Below, one piece after another: positions 17,671-26,485 of a stretch of 64,000 bases of DNA. The DNA comes from Paenibacillus turicensis (GTDB taxonomy: Bacteria > Bacillota > Bacilli > Paenibacillales > Paenibacillaceae). Below the pieces are notes generated by a model, which searched no databases, was not told where the DNA came from, and saw nothing but the letters and a program-made list of their open reading frames with translations. How positions within the stretch are numbered: position 1 is the first letter of the stretch; every line of letters begins with the position of its first letter. Location of the stretch: NCBI RefSeq assembly GCF_017873435.1, contig NZ_JAGGKG010000024.1, forward strand, positions 1-64,000, given 5' to 3'. The position numbers and the translations under genes were made by a program.

Positions 17671-17737
17671 ATAGGAAATACCTATCAATACGATAGCATC
17701 TATGTATTTCTAACATAACTTAAAATCTGATATAGTA
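17671..17737 (+). promoter_or_regulatory. leuCD promoter region with LysR-type dyad
   Basis: ATAGGAAATACCTAT (17671-17685) has the same flanks as the lysR promoter dyad (TTATAGG-N4-ACCTATCAAT in both). A second weaker dyad ATAGCATCTAT follows at 17693-17703. A TATAGT box (17731-17736) without a good -35 lies downstream, placing the first dyad near -65. This is the usual layout for LysR activation. Confidence 0.6.
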
Positions 17738-17830
17738 GGATCATTAAAGAAACGGGATTCATAGTAAGGATTTATAGCAATTATTTTAGAAATATTTCAA
17801 TTCAAGATAACCTATCTGAGGTGATTAAAA

Positions 17831-19258
17831 ATGACAACTAAAAAAACGATGTATGAAAAAATTTGGGACAATCACGTTATTTTTCAAGAGGAAGGCAAGC
17901 CAAGTATTTTGTATATTGATTTACATCTTGTTCATGAGGTAACTTCACCTCAAGCCTTTGAAGGCTTAAGATTAGCGGGACGTAAAGTACGTCGTCCAGA
18001 ATTAACATTTGCAACGATGGATCATAACGTACCTACGAAAGATCGCTTCAACATTAAGGATCCAATTTCTAAACAGCAGATTGATACCTTATCTAAAAAC
18101 TGTGCTGATTTTGGTGTTACCTTGTATGACCTAGATACGATTGACCAAGGTGTTGTGCATGTCATGGGGCCTGAGCTTGGCTTAACGCATCCAGGGAAAA
18201 CAATTGTGTGTGGAGATAGTCATACTTCTACACATGGGGCATTTGGTGCATTAGCATTTGGGATCGGGACAAGTGAAGTGGAGCATGTACTTGCAACGCA
18301 ATGCTTGCAGCAAGCGAAAGCAAAAACGTTAGAGGTTCGTTTCAATGGTAAACGTAAACCAGGTGTAACCGCAAAGGATATGATTCTTGGTGTAATTGCT
18401 AAGTATGGTACTGATTTTGCAACAGGTTATGTTATTGAATATACAGGTGAGGCTATTCGTAGCTTAACGATGGAAGAACGTATGACTGTTTGTAATATGT
18501 CTATTGAGGGTGGAGCAAGAGCAGGTCTGATTGCGCCAGATGAAGTGACATTTGAATATTTGCGTGGACGTGAGCATGTACCTCAAGGCGAAGCTTTTGA
18601 GCAGGCAGTTGCAGCATGGTCTCAATTAGTAACTGACGAAGGTGCTAGCTATGATCGTATTGTCGATTTTGATGTAGATAGCTTAGTACCACAGGTGACT
18701 TGGGGAACGAGTCCTGGGATGGGAACAAGCATTGAAGCAGCTGTGCCTAATCCAGCTGATTTTGAAACTGAAAATGAACGTAAAGCGGCTGAAAAGGCGC
18801 TTGAGTATATGGGCTTAACGCCAGGTACACCAATGAAGGATATTGCCATTGATTATGTATTTATTGGTTCTTGTACAAATGGTCGGATCGAGGATTTACG
18901 TGCTGCAGCTGAAATTGCTAAAGGCTATAAGGTTTCAGATAAAGTCACTGCGATCGTTGTACCAGGCTCTGGACGTGTAAAAATTCAAGCCGAACAAGAA
19001 GGATTGGATAAAATATTTACGGAAGCTGGCTTTGAGTGGCGTGAAGCGGGATGCAGTATGTGTTTGGCGATGAATCCTGACGTATTATCTCCAGGACAAC
19101 GTTGTGCTTCGACTTCTAACCGTAACTTTGAAGGACGTCAGGGTCGTGGAGGAAGAACGCATTTGGTTTCTCCAGCAATGGCTGCGGCTGCCGCAATTGA
19201 AGGACGTTTTGTTGATGTACGTGAGTGGGATATTAAGCAAGAGGTTGCTGCTAATTAA
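17831..19258 (+). CDS. leuC: 3-isopropylmalate dehydratase, large subunit
   Basis: Isomerises 2- to 3-isopropylmalate in leucine synthesis, as a heterodimer with LeuD. 475 residues, aconitase superfamily. Iron-sulfur ligands are seen in [10 protein letters not shown] and [10 protein letters not shown]; other family marks are [21 protein letters not shown] and the [17 protein letters not shown]-terminal segment. ATG 17831 follows GAGGTG. leuD starts 54 bp downstream; leuA and leuB are not in the window. Confidence 0.97.
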   Translation: MTTKKTMYEKIWDNHVIFQEEGKPSILYIDLHLVHEVTSPQAFEGLRLAGRKVRRPELTFATMDHNVPTKDRFNIKDPISKQQIDTLSKNCADFGVTLYDLDTIDQGVVHVMGPELGLTHPGKTIVCGDSHTSTHGAFGALAFGIGTSEVEHVLATQCLQQAKAKTLEVRFNGKRKPGVTAKDMILGVIAKYGTDFATGYVIEYTGEAIRSLTMEERMTVCNMSIEGGARAGLIAPDEVTFEYLRGREHVPQGEAFEQAVAAWSQLVTDEGASYDRIVDFDVDSLVPQVTWGTSPGMGTSIEAAVPNPADFETENERKAAEKALEYMGLTPGTPMKDIAIDYVFIGSCTNGRIEDLRAAAEIAKGYKVSDKVTAIVVPGSGRVKIQAEQEGLDKIFTEAGFEWREAGCSMCLAMNPDVLSPGQRCASTSNRNFEGRQGRGGRTHLVSPAMAAAAAIEGRFVDVREWDIKQEVAAN

Positions 19259-19312
19259 TATATTAGGATAGCAGTTAAGGACAGTAATTAACGATTAAAG
19301 GAGTGTATTCTG

Positions 19313-19912
19313 ATGGAGGCATTTACTAAGCACACAGGGGTTGTAGGTCCTGTTGATCGAGTTAACGTAGATACAGATGCAATTATTCCTAAGCAGTTTT
19401 TAAAACGGATTGAGCGTACAGGTTTTGGACAGTTTTTATTTTATGAATGGCGTTTTGATCCAGAAGGTAACGTAAATCCAGAGTTCGAGCTTAATAAAGC
19501 ACGTTATGAGGGCGCTTCTGTCCTGATTTCAAGAGTTAACTTTGGTTGTGGCTCTTCGCGTGAGCACGCACCTTGGGCGATTTTAGATTACGGCTTCCGT
19601 TGTGTGATTGCACCTTCATTTGCAGATATTTTTTATAACAATTGCTTTAAAAATGGGATTTTGCCGATTAAGCTGTCTGAAGAGCAGGTAGAGCAGCTAT
19701 TCCAAAAAACAGCAGCGAAGGAAGGTTATCAGCTTCACATTAATTTAGAAGATAAAGTGATCACCGATGATGAAGGCTTAGAAATTAAATTTGAGCTTGA
19801 TGAGCATCGTCGCCAATTTTTACTTCAAGGTCTAGATGATATCGGCTTAACGTTGCAGCATGAGGATTTAATAACAGCATATGAGCAAAAGAGAGCAGCC
19901 CAAGCGGTATAA
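19313..19912 (+). CDS. leuD: 3-isopropylmalate dehydratase, small subunit
   Basis: Partner of LeuC carrying the swivel domain. 199 residues, usual size; [12 protein letters not shown] near the N-terminus and the substrate-binding [14 protein letters not shown] loop, followed by [23 protein letters not shown] lies before ATG 19313. Transcript ends at the strong terminator that follows. Confidence 0.96.
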   Translation: MEAFTKHTGVVGPVDRVNVDTDAIIPKQFLKRIERTGFGQFLFYEWRFDPEGNVNPEFELNKARYEGASVLISRVNFGCGSSREHAPWAILDYGFRCVIAPSFADIFYNNCFKNGILPIKLSEEQVEQLFQKTAAKEGYQLHINLEDKVITDDEGLEIKFELDEHRRQFLLQGLDDIGLTLQHEDLITAYEQKRAAQAV

Positions 19913-19953
19913 CGTTAACCATAAGTATTAAAAGTTAACCAATTTACAAAATT

Positions 19954-20010
19954 CCCCTTCTTTATCCTTTGGATTTAATTTTTTGCATAGGATGAAGAGG
20001 GGGTTTTTTG
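19954..20010 (+). terminator. Rho-independent terminator of leuCD
   Basis: Long stem 19954-19968 / 19989-20003 (CCCCTTCTTTATCCT with AGGATGAAGAGGGGG) followed by a T run. Confidence 0.9.
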
Positions 20011-20168
20011 TTTTTTTTTGGATTGTAAAAAAAGAAGATCCTACTTAATTTGTTGCCTGGCCGCAACTTTTGTCATACCTAAACGTCTAATATGTCGTCT
20101 GGTAAAACACAGAGGTTGCGGGATTCTCTTCTTTATCAGAAAAAAATTGAGAATGGTAGGGGTGACGG

Positions 20169-21536
20169 ATGAAAAAAACAAGTTGGTTCGTAATGTTTGT
20201 GATTGTTTTTTTAATGGCTTTCCCGCAAAATGGGTTTGCTGCTTCAAAAACAGGGATTGTGCTGGATGGTAAGACCCTTAATTTGCCCAAGGATGTGCAG
20301 GTACAAAATATTAAGGGAAATATAATGATTCCAATTCGTGTCGTTGTAGAGGAGCTGGGATTTGAGGTCAACTGGGATAAAAACACGCGCACGGTAACGA
20401 TAAAGCAGGACGCAACTACTTTACAGCTTGTCATTGACAAAAATGTAGCGAAGGTAAACAGTAAAAATGTTACACTTCCTCTAGCACCAATGATTAGTAA
20501 TGGGACAACGTTAGTGCCTCTGCGTTTTGTAAGTGAGCAAATGGGACTTGATATTAAGTGGGATAACACGGCTAAAGTTGTTTATTTAACAAGTCCTAAA
20601 AAAGAGAATCCAGATCCTAATCAAAATCAGGATTTAGCCAAAGTGGGCGGGATTCAATTTATTAACAATCAATTAAACATTGAAGTAAGCAAGAAGGTGA
20701 AACCAAGTATTTTTAAAATGACTGCACCTGATCGTATTGTAGTAGATTTACCATACAGTACATTTGCAGACAATTTTTCAGCTAATCAGGTTTTAGATGC
20801 TAACAATACTGGTTACATAGATATAGTAGACCATGCTAATGTCAATAAAATCCGGTATGCTATGTTTAGCCAAGATCCTTCTACTGTTCGTGTTGTGATT
20901 GATATGAATGGAGCAAGCAATTATACAATATCAACAAATAACGATAATTTGGTAGCAATTACATTAAGTGATGATCCATCTTTGCCTGTTAATAACGGTA
21001 AAAAGTTAGTCGTGATTGATGCAGGTCATGGTGGATCTGATCCAGGAGCAATTAGCGTCAAGAAACGTAATGAAAAAGATTTTAACCTTGCGGTGGCTTT
21101 GAAGGTGGAAGCCTTGCTTAAAAAAGAGTCAGAAATTGAATATGTGATGACACGTGACCGTGATGTTTATCCTACATTGCAGGATCGCGTGGATTTAGCA
21201 AACCGGATTGGGGCAACAATCTTTATTTCTATTCATGCGAATTCGTCTACAAGTAGCGCTGCAAATGGAGTTGAAACGTATTATACACGTCCTGACAGCT
21301 TACCTTTAGCAAATGTCGTGCATAAGTACTTAGTATCTTCTACTGGCTCAGTGGATCGTGAGGTTCGCGTTAAAAGTCTAAAGGTGACTAGAGAAACCCA
21401 AATGCCGGCTGTATTAATCGAGGCGGGATATCTCAGTAATGCGACTGAGGAAGCTAAACTTTATACAGAACAATTTCAAAACAAGCTTGCAGCAGGAATT
21501 GTGGCATCCATTAAAGAATATTTAGATGTAAAATAG
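20169..21536 (+). CDS. Secreted N-acetylmuramoyl-L-alanine amidase
   Basis: Cell-wall hydrolase cutting the amide between MurNAc and L-Ala. 455 residues: signal peptide (about 1-25, ending GFAA), a copper-amine-oxidase-N-like domain (about 30-140, IPIRVVVEELGFEV), an AMIN-type wall-targeting domain (about 160-265), and a C-terminal Amidase_3 zinc catalytic domain. The latter shows VVIDAGHGGSDPGAI, FISIHANSS and AVLIEAGYLSN with the usual metal and catalytic residues. Followed closely by the GerM-like lipoprotein gene. Confidence 0.93.
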   Translation: MKKTSWFVMFVIVFLMAFPQNGFAASKTGIVLDGKTLNLPKDVQVQNIKGNIMIPIRVVVEELGFEVNWDKNTRTVTIKQDATTLQLVIDKNVAKVNSKNVTLPLAPMISNGTTLVPLRFVSEQMGLDIKWDNTAKVVYLTSPKKENPDPNQNQDLAKVGGIQFINNQLNIEVSKKVKPSIFKMTAPDRIVVDLPYSTFADNFSANQVLDANNTGYIDIVDHANVNKIRYAMFSQDPSTVRVVIDMNGASNYTISTNNDNLVAITLSDDPSLPVNNGKKLVVIDAGHGGSDPGAISVKKRNEKDFNLAVALKVEALLKKESEIEYVMTRDRDVYPTLQDRVDLANRIGATIFISIHANSSTSSAANGVETYYTRPDSLPLANVVHKYLVSSTGSVDREVRVKSLKVTRETQMPAVLIEAGYLSNATEEAKLYTEQFQNKLAAGIVASIKEYLDVK

Positions 21537-21560
21537 GCTAAGGGTAAGGGGGAAACTAAA

Positions 21561-22124
21561 ATGAAGAGAAAATTATGGATATCTAGCCTGATGTTATTAA
21601 CTGTTATCGTATTAGCTACAGCTTGTGGACAAAAACAACAAACTGCCGGTCCTAATAATGAAAAGAATAGTAATGTAACAACACCTGCGGCGGCAGATCC
21701 ACAAAAGCCAAACGAACAAGATGAAGATCAAACGAAAGAAACCATTGATGCCTATTTTACTGATGAGCAAATTATGGATTTGAAGAAGGAATCTAAAGAG
21801 ATCACATATAAAGACAACAATGAAAAATATATTGCTGCTTTAAAATCTCTGCAATCTGCAAATGATGATAAACTAATTTCCTTATGGGCAAAAGTGATTT
21901 TTAAAACTGCCCAATTTAAGGACGGTTTAGTAACTGTGGATATCACTCTCCCTAATGAAGCTAGATTGGGCTCAGGTGGTGAGTCATTAGCAATTGATGC
22001 ACTTAAAAGCACCTTGTTTCAATTTACAGAAGTGAAAGAGATTGAGCTGCTTGTAGATGGCGCCAAGGTGGATACATTGATGGGACATGTCGAGCTAGAG
22101 CATCCCATGACGAGATCACAATAA
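21561..22124 (+). CDS. GerM-type (GerMN domain) lipoprotein
   Basis: 187 residues with a lipoprotein signal (lipobox LATAC, Cys at about 22), a Thr/Asn/Gln-rich linker, and a C-terminal GerMN-like domain (YIAALKSLQ...VDITLPNEAR...ALKSTLFQFTEVKEIELLVDG). GerM proteins take part in sporulation and germination at the membrane-cortex interface. Sits 25 bp after the amidase gene with a GGGGGAA ribosome site, probably the same operon and related wall function. Confidence 0.82.
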   Translation: MKRKLWISSLMLLTVIVLATACGQKQQTAGPNNEKNSNVTTPAAADPQKPNEQDEDQTKETIDAYFTDEQIMDLKKESKEITYKDNNEKYIAALKSLQSANDDKLISLWAKVIFKTAQFKDGLVTVDITLPNEARLGSGGESLAIDALKSTLFQFTEVKEIELLVDGAKVDTLMGHVELEHPMTRSQ

Positions 22125-22220
22125 CGAACTAACCTATAAACGAGACACTTAATTTTATTTTTTTAAAGGAAATGAAAAGAATTTGTCGAATAGAATAGTT
22201 TGGTGTGTTGTCTAATGCAA

Positions 22221-22256
22221 AAACAGAAAGTATAATATTATACTTTCTGTTTATTT
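22221..22256. terminator. Perfect palindrome, terminator-like
   Basis: A perfect 32-bp inverted repeat (two 16-bp arms without a loop, 22221-22236 / 22237-22252; arm begins AAACAGAAAGTATAAT) with A and T ends, so it could act in either direction. Placed after the lipoprotein gene. Confidence 0.75.
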
Positions 22257-22292
22257 TGAAATGAGCATTTTACATATGCTGAATGACTAAAC

Positions 22293-22322
22293 TTTGATCT
22301 ATGAACTTTTGATCTATGAACT
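22293..22322 (+). repeat. 15-bp tandem duplication before the SLH gene
   Basis: TTTGATCTATGAACT occurs twice in direct contact at 22293-22307 and 22308-22322, immediately before the ribosome site of the SLH protein gene. Probably a recent slippage duplication in the 5' untranslated region. Confidence 0.9.
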
Positions 22323-22339
22323 GAAGGGAGATATAATTA

Positions 22340-25081
22340 ATGGCCTCATTTAAACGTAATATTAAGCGTAATTCTAAAAAATTAGTTTCAACCGTCTTGA
22401 TTTCTGCCATGTGTCTAAGTGGAGGTGTAGCTGCTTTTGCAGATAATACTTCAACTACTGGAAATACAAGCAATAATAGCTCAAATACAGCAACAAATGC
22501 TGTTTCTATATTTAATGATGTGAAAAGTGGCTTTTGGGCTGAGAAGCATATTTATAAGCTGGCTTCACAAGGGATTATTTTGGGGGATAAAGGTAATTTC
22601 CGCCCGGGTGATAGCGTAACACAACAAGAAGCAATCACGATGGCAATTCGTTTTATGAATATGGAGAATAGCTTAGGTAGTGGAGAAGCTGCTCCTACTG
22701 ATTTGAAGGTAGACAACTATTTTAAGCCCTATTTAGAGCTTGCACTGAAGCAAAACTTAATTCAGAAGAATGAAGAGCTAAAGCTTACAGGAGCAAAAGA
22801 AACATGGGGTAAAAAGAAAGCATCAAGAGAATGGGTCGCTAAAATTTTAGTCCGTGCGATTGGACAAGAGTCTCAAGCGAAGTTAGCAGCAAATACGGCT
22901 TCTACTTTTGCTGATGCTAATAACATTTCCAATGAAAATAAAGGTTATGTGAATTTAGCTGTACAATTAGAGCTTGCTAATGGAGTTGCAGGTAACAAAT
23001 TTGATCCAAAGGGCAACGTAACGCGTGCCCAAATGGCAACCTTTTTAAGTCGTGGTGGCGAGCATTTTGATGCTAAATACAGCACCTCCTTTGAAGGGGT
23101 AGTAACAGAGCTGTCTGATTCAACTATCACTCTACTAGTAGACGGAAAGCTAAAAAGCTTTAAATTAGATAATCGTTCTGTTTATTTCACGAAAGATTCC
23201 GAGACTAAAATTGCTAAAGCTGATGTACAATTGTTTACGAAAGTATTAGTTATCGACAAAGTGGGCTCTGCGGCATACGTTGAAGTGAGAGATGCTAAGC
23301 AACAGCTTACAAGTACAGAAGGAACATTGCTACGTGTATTGGATAAAAATCGTTTGCTGATGCTTGTAGACAATGAATCTGTAACGTATACGTATGATGA
23401 TTCAACTGTATTTACCGATCAAAATGGGACTAAGATCAAGGCTTCTGATTTAATTCCTGATAGTACATTGGTTGTAAAGCGCGAAACGTATTCTGGTCTA
23501 AACAAACCAGTGGTTGTACAGGTGAAATCAGCAGTAGTGAATGCAAATGATACTGGTGTTGTTGAACAAGTGGATACTACTAATAATACAATTACGATCA
23601 AAAATAGCGCAGGAAATACTGAAACATTTAAGCTGGATAGCAGCTCATTAGTTCGTTATCAGACGCAAATCTTGACACTGGCTGATGTGAAGTCAGGCAT
23701 GTCTATCAAATATAGCGTTAAAAATAGCATCGTTGATGCGATTGAAATTAACAAGGGCGTTGAGCGTACAGTTACAGGTACTTTGCTAAGTGTAGATGGT
23801 ATAGCATTCATTACGTACAGTAATTCAGCAGGCACACCTGAGGTGAAGAAGCTAGCAGATAAGCCGGTAGTTGAAATTACAGGAATTACAGATGCAAAAT
23901 TAAGTGATTTGATCGCAGATGTTAGAGGTGGCGATAAGATTGAACTTACAATCAGTGCTGATGAGCAAGTATCCAAGATTGTAGTGTTAGGTCGTCAATC
24001 CGAGCAATTGACTGAAGCGACTGTAAGTAAATATGATGCTAAGCTAAAAGCACTTATGGTTATTGATTCTAATAAGAAATTACATGCCTTCAAGCTAGAT
24101 GACAAAACAAAGGTAGAATACAATTCTGCACAACCGACATTAGCAGGGGCAGAATCCTTATTAACAGAAGGTAGAAAAATTAGCTTAACTGTAATTGGAG
24201 ATCGTGTATTATCATTAAGCGTAGTTTATAAATATGATGGTACATTTGTTTCCGCAAATACCGCTGCAAAAACGGTAACGATTCAAGTTGCTGATGGTAG
24301 CACAGTTACTGTCCCATATCAAGGTACACAGCCGCCAGTTTCCTTGTATGGCAAATCCAGTGCCACGATTTCAGACCTTCGTGTTGGCGATGCAGTGACA
24401 TTGGTGTTAAGTACAAATCAAGATACATTACAAACGTTAGCTGTAAAATCAGCAGTTCAATTTGAGATTGTATCTGTAAATAGCTCTACTAATCGTATTC
24501 GTGTATTAGATAGTAATTCAGTTATTGACGAAATTTACGTGGATGGTACAACAATCACGGATTACAATGGCGTTATTTTAAAGGTTGCTGATTTAGCGCA
24601 AGGGCAAACGGTAAACATTAATTTTAGTGGTCGGACAGCAAATTCGGTACAAGTTGTCAAGCTTACTTTAGGAAAAGTGTTAAGTGTAGATAACAACACA
24701 TTGCAAATTAAAACCTTTGCTGGTGGTACTGAATCCTTTGCAACAAACAATGTTAAAGTGATTAAAAATAATGGTGTTTCTAATGGTATTGGGGTACTAA
24801 ATACTTCAGATCATGTTGAGGTTCGCAAAAGTCCAGAAGGCCAAGTCGTGGTTAAAGTGTTAACCTCACTTGAAAGAAAAGTATCTCGTTATGACAATTT
24901 AAATAAAGAAATACTTGTCATTAGATCAAGTTTGAGCGATAATAATTATCGCTTTGCTGTAACTGCTGACACTTATGTTCATCAGGGAGATACGACAATA
25001 TCTGTACAAACTTTAAAGGAAAATGATAAAATTGTTTTATATTTCAATGGTGATAAATTAGTTGAGGTTGAAAAGCAATAA
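22340..25081 (+). CDS. S-layer-homology domain surface protein
   Basis: Large 913-residue exported protein. Signal peptide (about 1-35, AAFA), Thr/Asn/Ser linker, then SLH-type modules: FNDVKSGFWAEKHIYKLASQGII...FRPGDSVTQQEAI (about 58-106), a more diverged middle module, and YVNLAVQLELANGVAG...VTRAQMATFL (about 190-240). SLH modules hold proteins to pyruvylated wall polymer. The remaining 670 residues are successive diverged beta-rich repeats of roughly 65-75 residues, with recurring patterns such as NTITIKNSAGNTETFKLD and KTVTIQVADGSTVTV. Function beyond wall attachment unknown. Ends with its own hairpin. Confidence 0.88.
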   Translation: MASFKRNIKRNSKKLVSTVLISAMCLSGGVAAFADNTSTTGNTSNNSSNTATNAVSIFNDVKSGFWAEKHIYKLASQGIILGDKGNFRPGDSVTQQEAITMAIRFMNMENSLGSGEAAPTDLKVDNYFKPYLELALKQNLIQKNEELKLTGAKETWGKKKASREWVAKILVRAIGQESQAKLAANTASTFADANNISNENKGYVNLAVQLELANGVAGNKFDPKGNVTRAQMATFLSRGGEHFDAKYSTSFEGVVTELSDSTITLLVDGKLKSFKLDNRSVYFTKDSETKIAKADVQLFTKVLVIDKVGSAAYVEVRDAKQQLTSTEGTLLRVLDKNRLLMLVDNESVTYTYDDSTVFTDQNGTKIKASDLIPDSTLVVKRETYSGLNKPVVVQVKSAVVNANDTGVVEQVDTTNNTITIKNSAGNTETFKLDSSSLVRYQTQILTLADVKSGMSIKYSVKNSIVDAIEINKGVERTVTGTLLSVDGIAFITYSNSAGTPEVKKLADKPVVEITGITDAKLSDLIADVRGGDKIELTISADEQVSKIVVLGRQSEQLTEATVSKYDAKLKALMVIDSNKKLHAFKLDDKTKVEYNSAQPTLAGAESLLTEGRKISLTVIGDRVLSLSVVYKYDGTFVSANTAAKTVTIQVADGSTVTVPYQGTQPPVSLYGKSSATISDLRVGDAVTLVLSTNQDTLQTLAVKSAVQFEIVSVNSSTNRIRVLDSNSVIDEIYVDGTTITDYNGVILKVADLAQGQTVNINFSGRTANSVQVVKLTLGKVLSVDNNTLQIKTFAGGTESFATNNVKVIKNNGVSNGIGVLNTSDHVEVRKSPEGQVVVKVLTSLERKVSRYDNLNKEILVIRSSLSDNNYRFAVTADTYVHQGDTTISVQTLKENDKIVLYFNGDKLVEVEKQ

Positions 25082-25094
25082 TCATTTACGTGTG

Positions 25095-25144
25095 AATAAC
25101 CGTCTTGATGCGGGCTCACCCCTGAGTCAAGACGGTTATTTTGA
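25095..25144 (+). terminator. Hairpin terminator of the SLH gene
   Basis: Perfect 14-bp stem AATAACCGTCTTGA / TCAAGACGGTTATT (25095-25108 / 25127-25140) with a short T-rich tail. nth starts 27 bp later. Confidence 0.75.
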
Positions 25145-25166
25145 ACGTGAGGGAGAGGGTGGAGAC

Positions 25167-25832
25167 ATGAATGCTGCTGGTGTCCGTTACATCTTGGATC
25201 AGATTGGGCTCATGTTTCCAGATGCACATTGTGAATTAGTGCACAATAATGAGTTTGAACTCACTATTGCTGTATTGTTGTCTGCACAATGTACCGATGC
25301 CACCGTAAATAAAGTGACTGTGGATTTATTTCAAAAGTATAAGCAGCCAGAGGATTATGTTGCTGTTCCAATCGAAGAGCTAGAGCAGGATATTCGCCGC
25401 ATAGGTCTGTTTCGGAGTAAAGCGAAGCATATTCAAAAATTGTGTGCCATCCTTATTGAGCAGTACGATGGAAAAATACCTAGGGAGCTTAATGAGCTAG
25501 TCAAGCTGCCAGGGGTGGGACGGAAAACGGCAAATGTGGTTATGTCCGTTGCTTTTGGTGTACCAGCCATTGCTGTAGATACGCATGTAGAGCGTGTGAG
25601 TAAACGGCTAGCACTTGCAGCCTGGAAGGATAGCGTACTAGAGGTTGAGCAAAAGCTGATGAGAAAGGTGCCAAGAGAAGAATGGACGCTAACTCACCAT
25701 CGCTTTATTTTCTTTGGACGTTATCATTGTAAGGCACAAAATCCAAACTGCGAGGATTGTCCACTTTTGGATGTGTGTCGTGAAGGAAAAAAACGTATGA
25801 AACAGCTTCAAGTCAGAAAAGATAAGAAGTAA
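25167..25832 (+). CDS. nth: Endonuclease III
   Basis: DNA glycosylase/AP lyase for oxidised pyrimidines. 221 residues: LLSAQCTDATVNKV, helix-hairpin-helix LPGVGRKTANVV with the catalytic Lys, IAVDTHVERVSKRL with the catalytic Asp, and a 4Fe-4S cluster ligand set C-X6-C-X2-C-X5-C (CKAQNPNCEDCPLLDVC). ATG 25167 follows GGGTGGAG; the longer frame from 25062 overlaps the preceding gene and runs through its terminator. In Bacillus it is next to dnaD, here far away. Confidence 0.95.
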   Translation: MNAAGVRYILDQIGLMFPDAHCELVHNNEFELTIAVLLSAQCTDATVNKVTVDLFQKYKQPEDYVAVPIEELEQDIRRIGLFRSKAKHIQKLCAILIEQYDGKIPRELNELVKLPGVGRKTANVVMSVAFGVPAIAVDTHVERVSKRLALAAWKDSVLEVEQKLMRKVPREEWTLTHHRFIFFGRYHCKAQNPNCEDCPLLDVCREGKKRMKQLQVRKDKK

Positions 25833-25928
25833 AAAGTAAAAAGTAAAAGTGGTAAACCTTTGTATTAGATGCTGCAAAGAAATGAGTATTAAAAAGCAAA
25901 GAGATGAATAGTAGAGGATGGGAATGGC

Positions 25929-26219
25929 ATGAGATGTATTTCTGTATACACTGACAATTTTGAATTGTTTTCAGATGTGTTTGAACAAGTAGTTGCCCTT
26001 GATTTGCAAGAAAATGATGAGCGTGAGATTGACGGTTTAATCGTCAGTGATTCTGGGGAAGTACCTGAGCATTATTTAGAAAGAATGGCAGTAAAACCAG
26101 AGGTTGTTGTGATGAAGGATAAACAAAAAGGAATTACTATTTTGCAGCATGGTAAAGTATTTGAAATTTTAATTCCTTCTGAATCAGATGTGTTGGAAGG
26201 TAATAAGGAAATCATCTAA
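25929..26219 (+). CDS. Hypothetical protein
   Basis: 96 residues, acidic, no signal or membrane segment; alternating beta-alpha pattern (CISVYTDNFELFSDVFEQVVALDL, then VEVV-like strands PEVVVMKD and GKVFEILIP). I do not recognise it. A GAGGATGG ribosome site precedes ATG 25929 and it is closed by a strong terminator, which supports a real gene. Confidence 0.65.
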   Translation: MRCISVYTDNFELFSDVFEQVVALDLQENDEREIDGLIVSDSGEVPEHYLERMAVKPEVVVMKDKQKGITILQHGKVFEILIPSESDVLEGNKEII

Positions 26220-26259
26220 TTTTGGCAAACGAGGAACTGTTTGCTTTAAGGTAGATATA

Positions 26260-26294
26260 AAAAATCGGTCTTTCTCGCGAAGACCGATTTTTTA
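26260..26294. terminator. Rho-independent terminator, symmetrical
   Basis: Stem AAAAATCGGTCTT / AAGACCGATTTTT (26260-26272 / 26280-26292) with a 7-base loop. Confidence 0.92.
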
Positions 26295-26485
26295 TATGTA
26301 TAAATATGATGTAATCCCTTCCATGAATGTTGTGGGTGAGGTAGAATAGTTATATTTCATGTAAAAGGTGTATTAAAAATAAAATGTGTTTAATTATAGG
26401 TGGTGGTTATAAAAGGCAACTCTATATAGATATCATGTCGCTGATGTACATAGTCTAGGATTAGAGATGTAGAGGAGGGAAAGAC

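Noticed and set aside
20018-20272. Cys-rich 84-codon frame before the amidase gene
   Set aside because: Starts in the tail of the leuCD terminator and overlaps the amidase signal peptide region; no ribosome site.
20087-20569. 160-codon minus-strand frame opposite the amidase gene
   Set aside because: Antisense of a gene with clear AMIN and Amidase_3 domains.
23659-23976. Minus-strand frames opposite the SLH gene
   Set aside because: Several low-complexity Thr/Ser-rich antisense frames; typical shadows of a repetitive gene.
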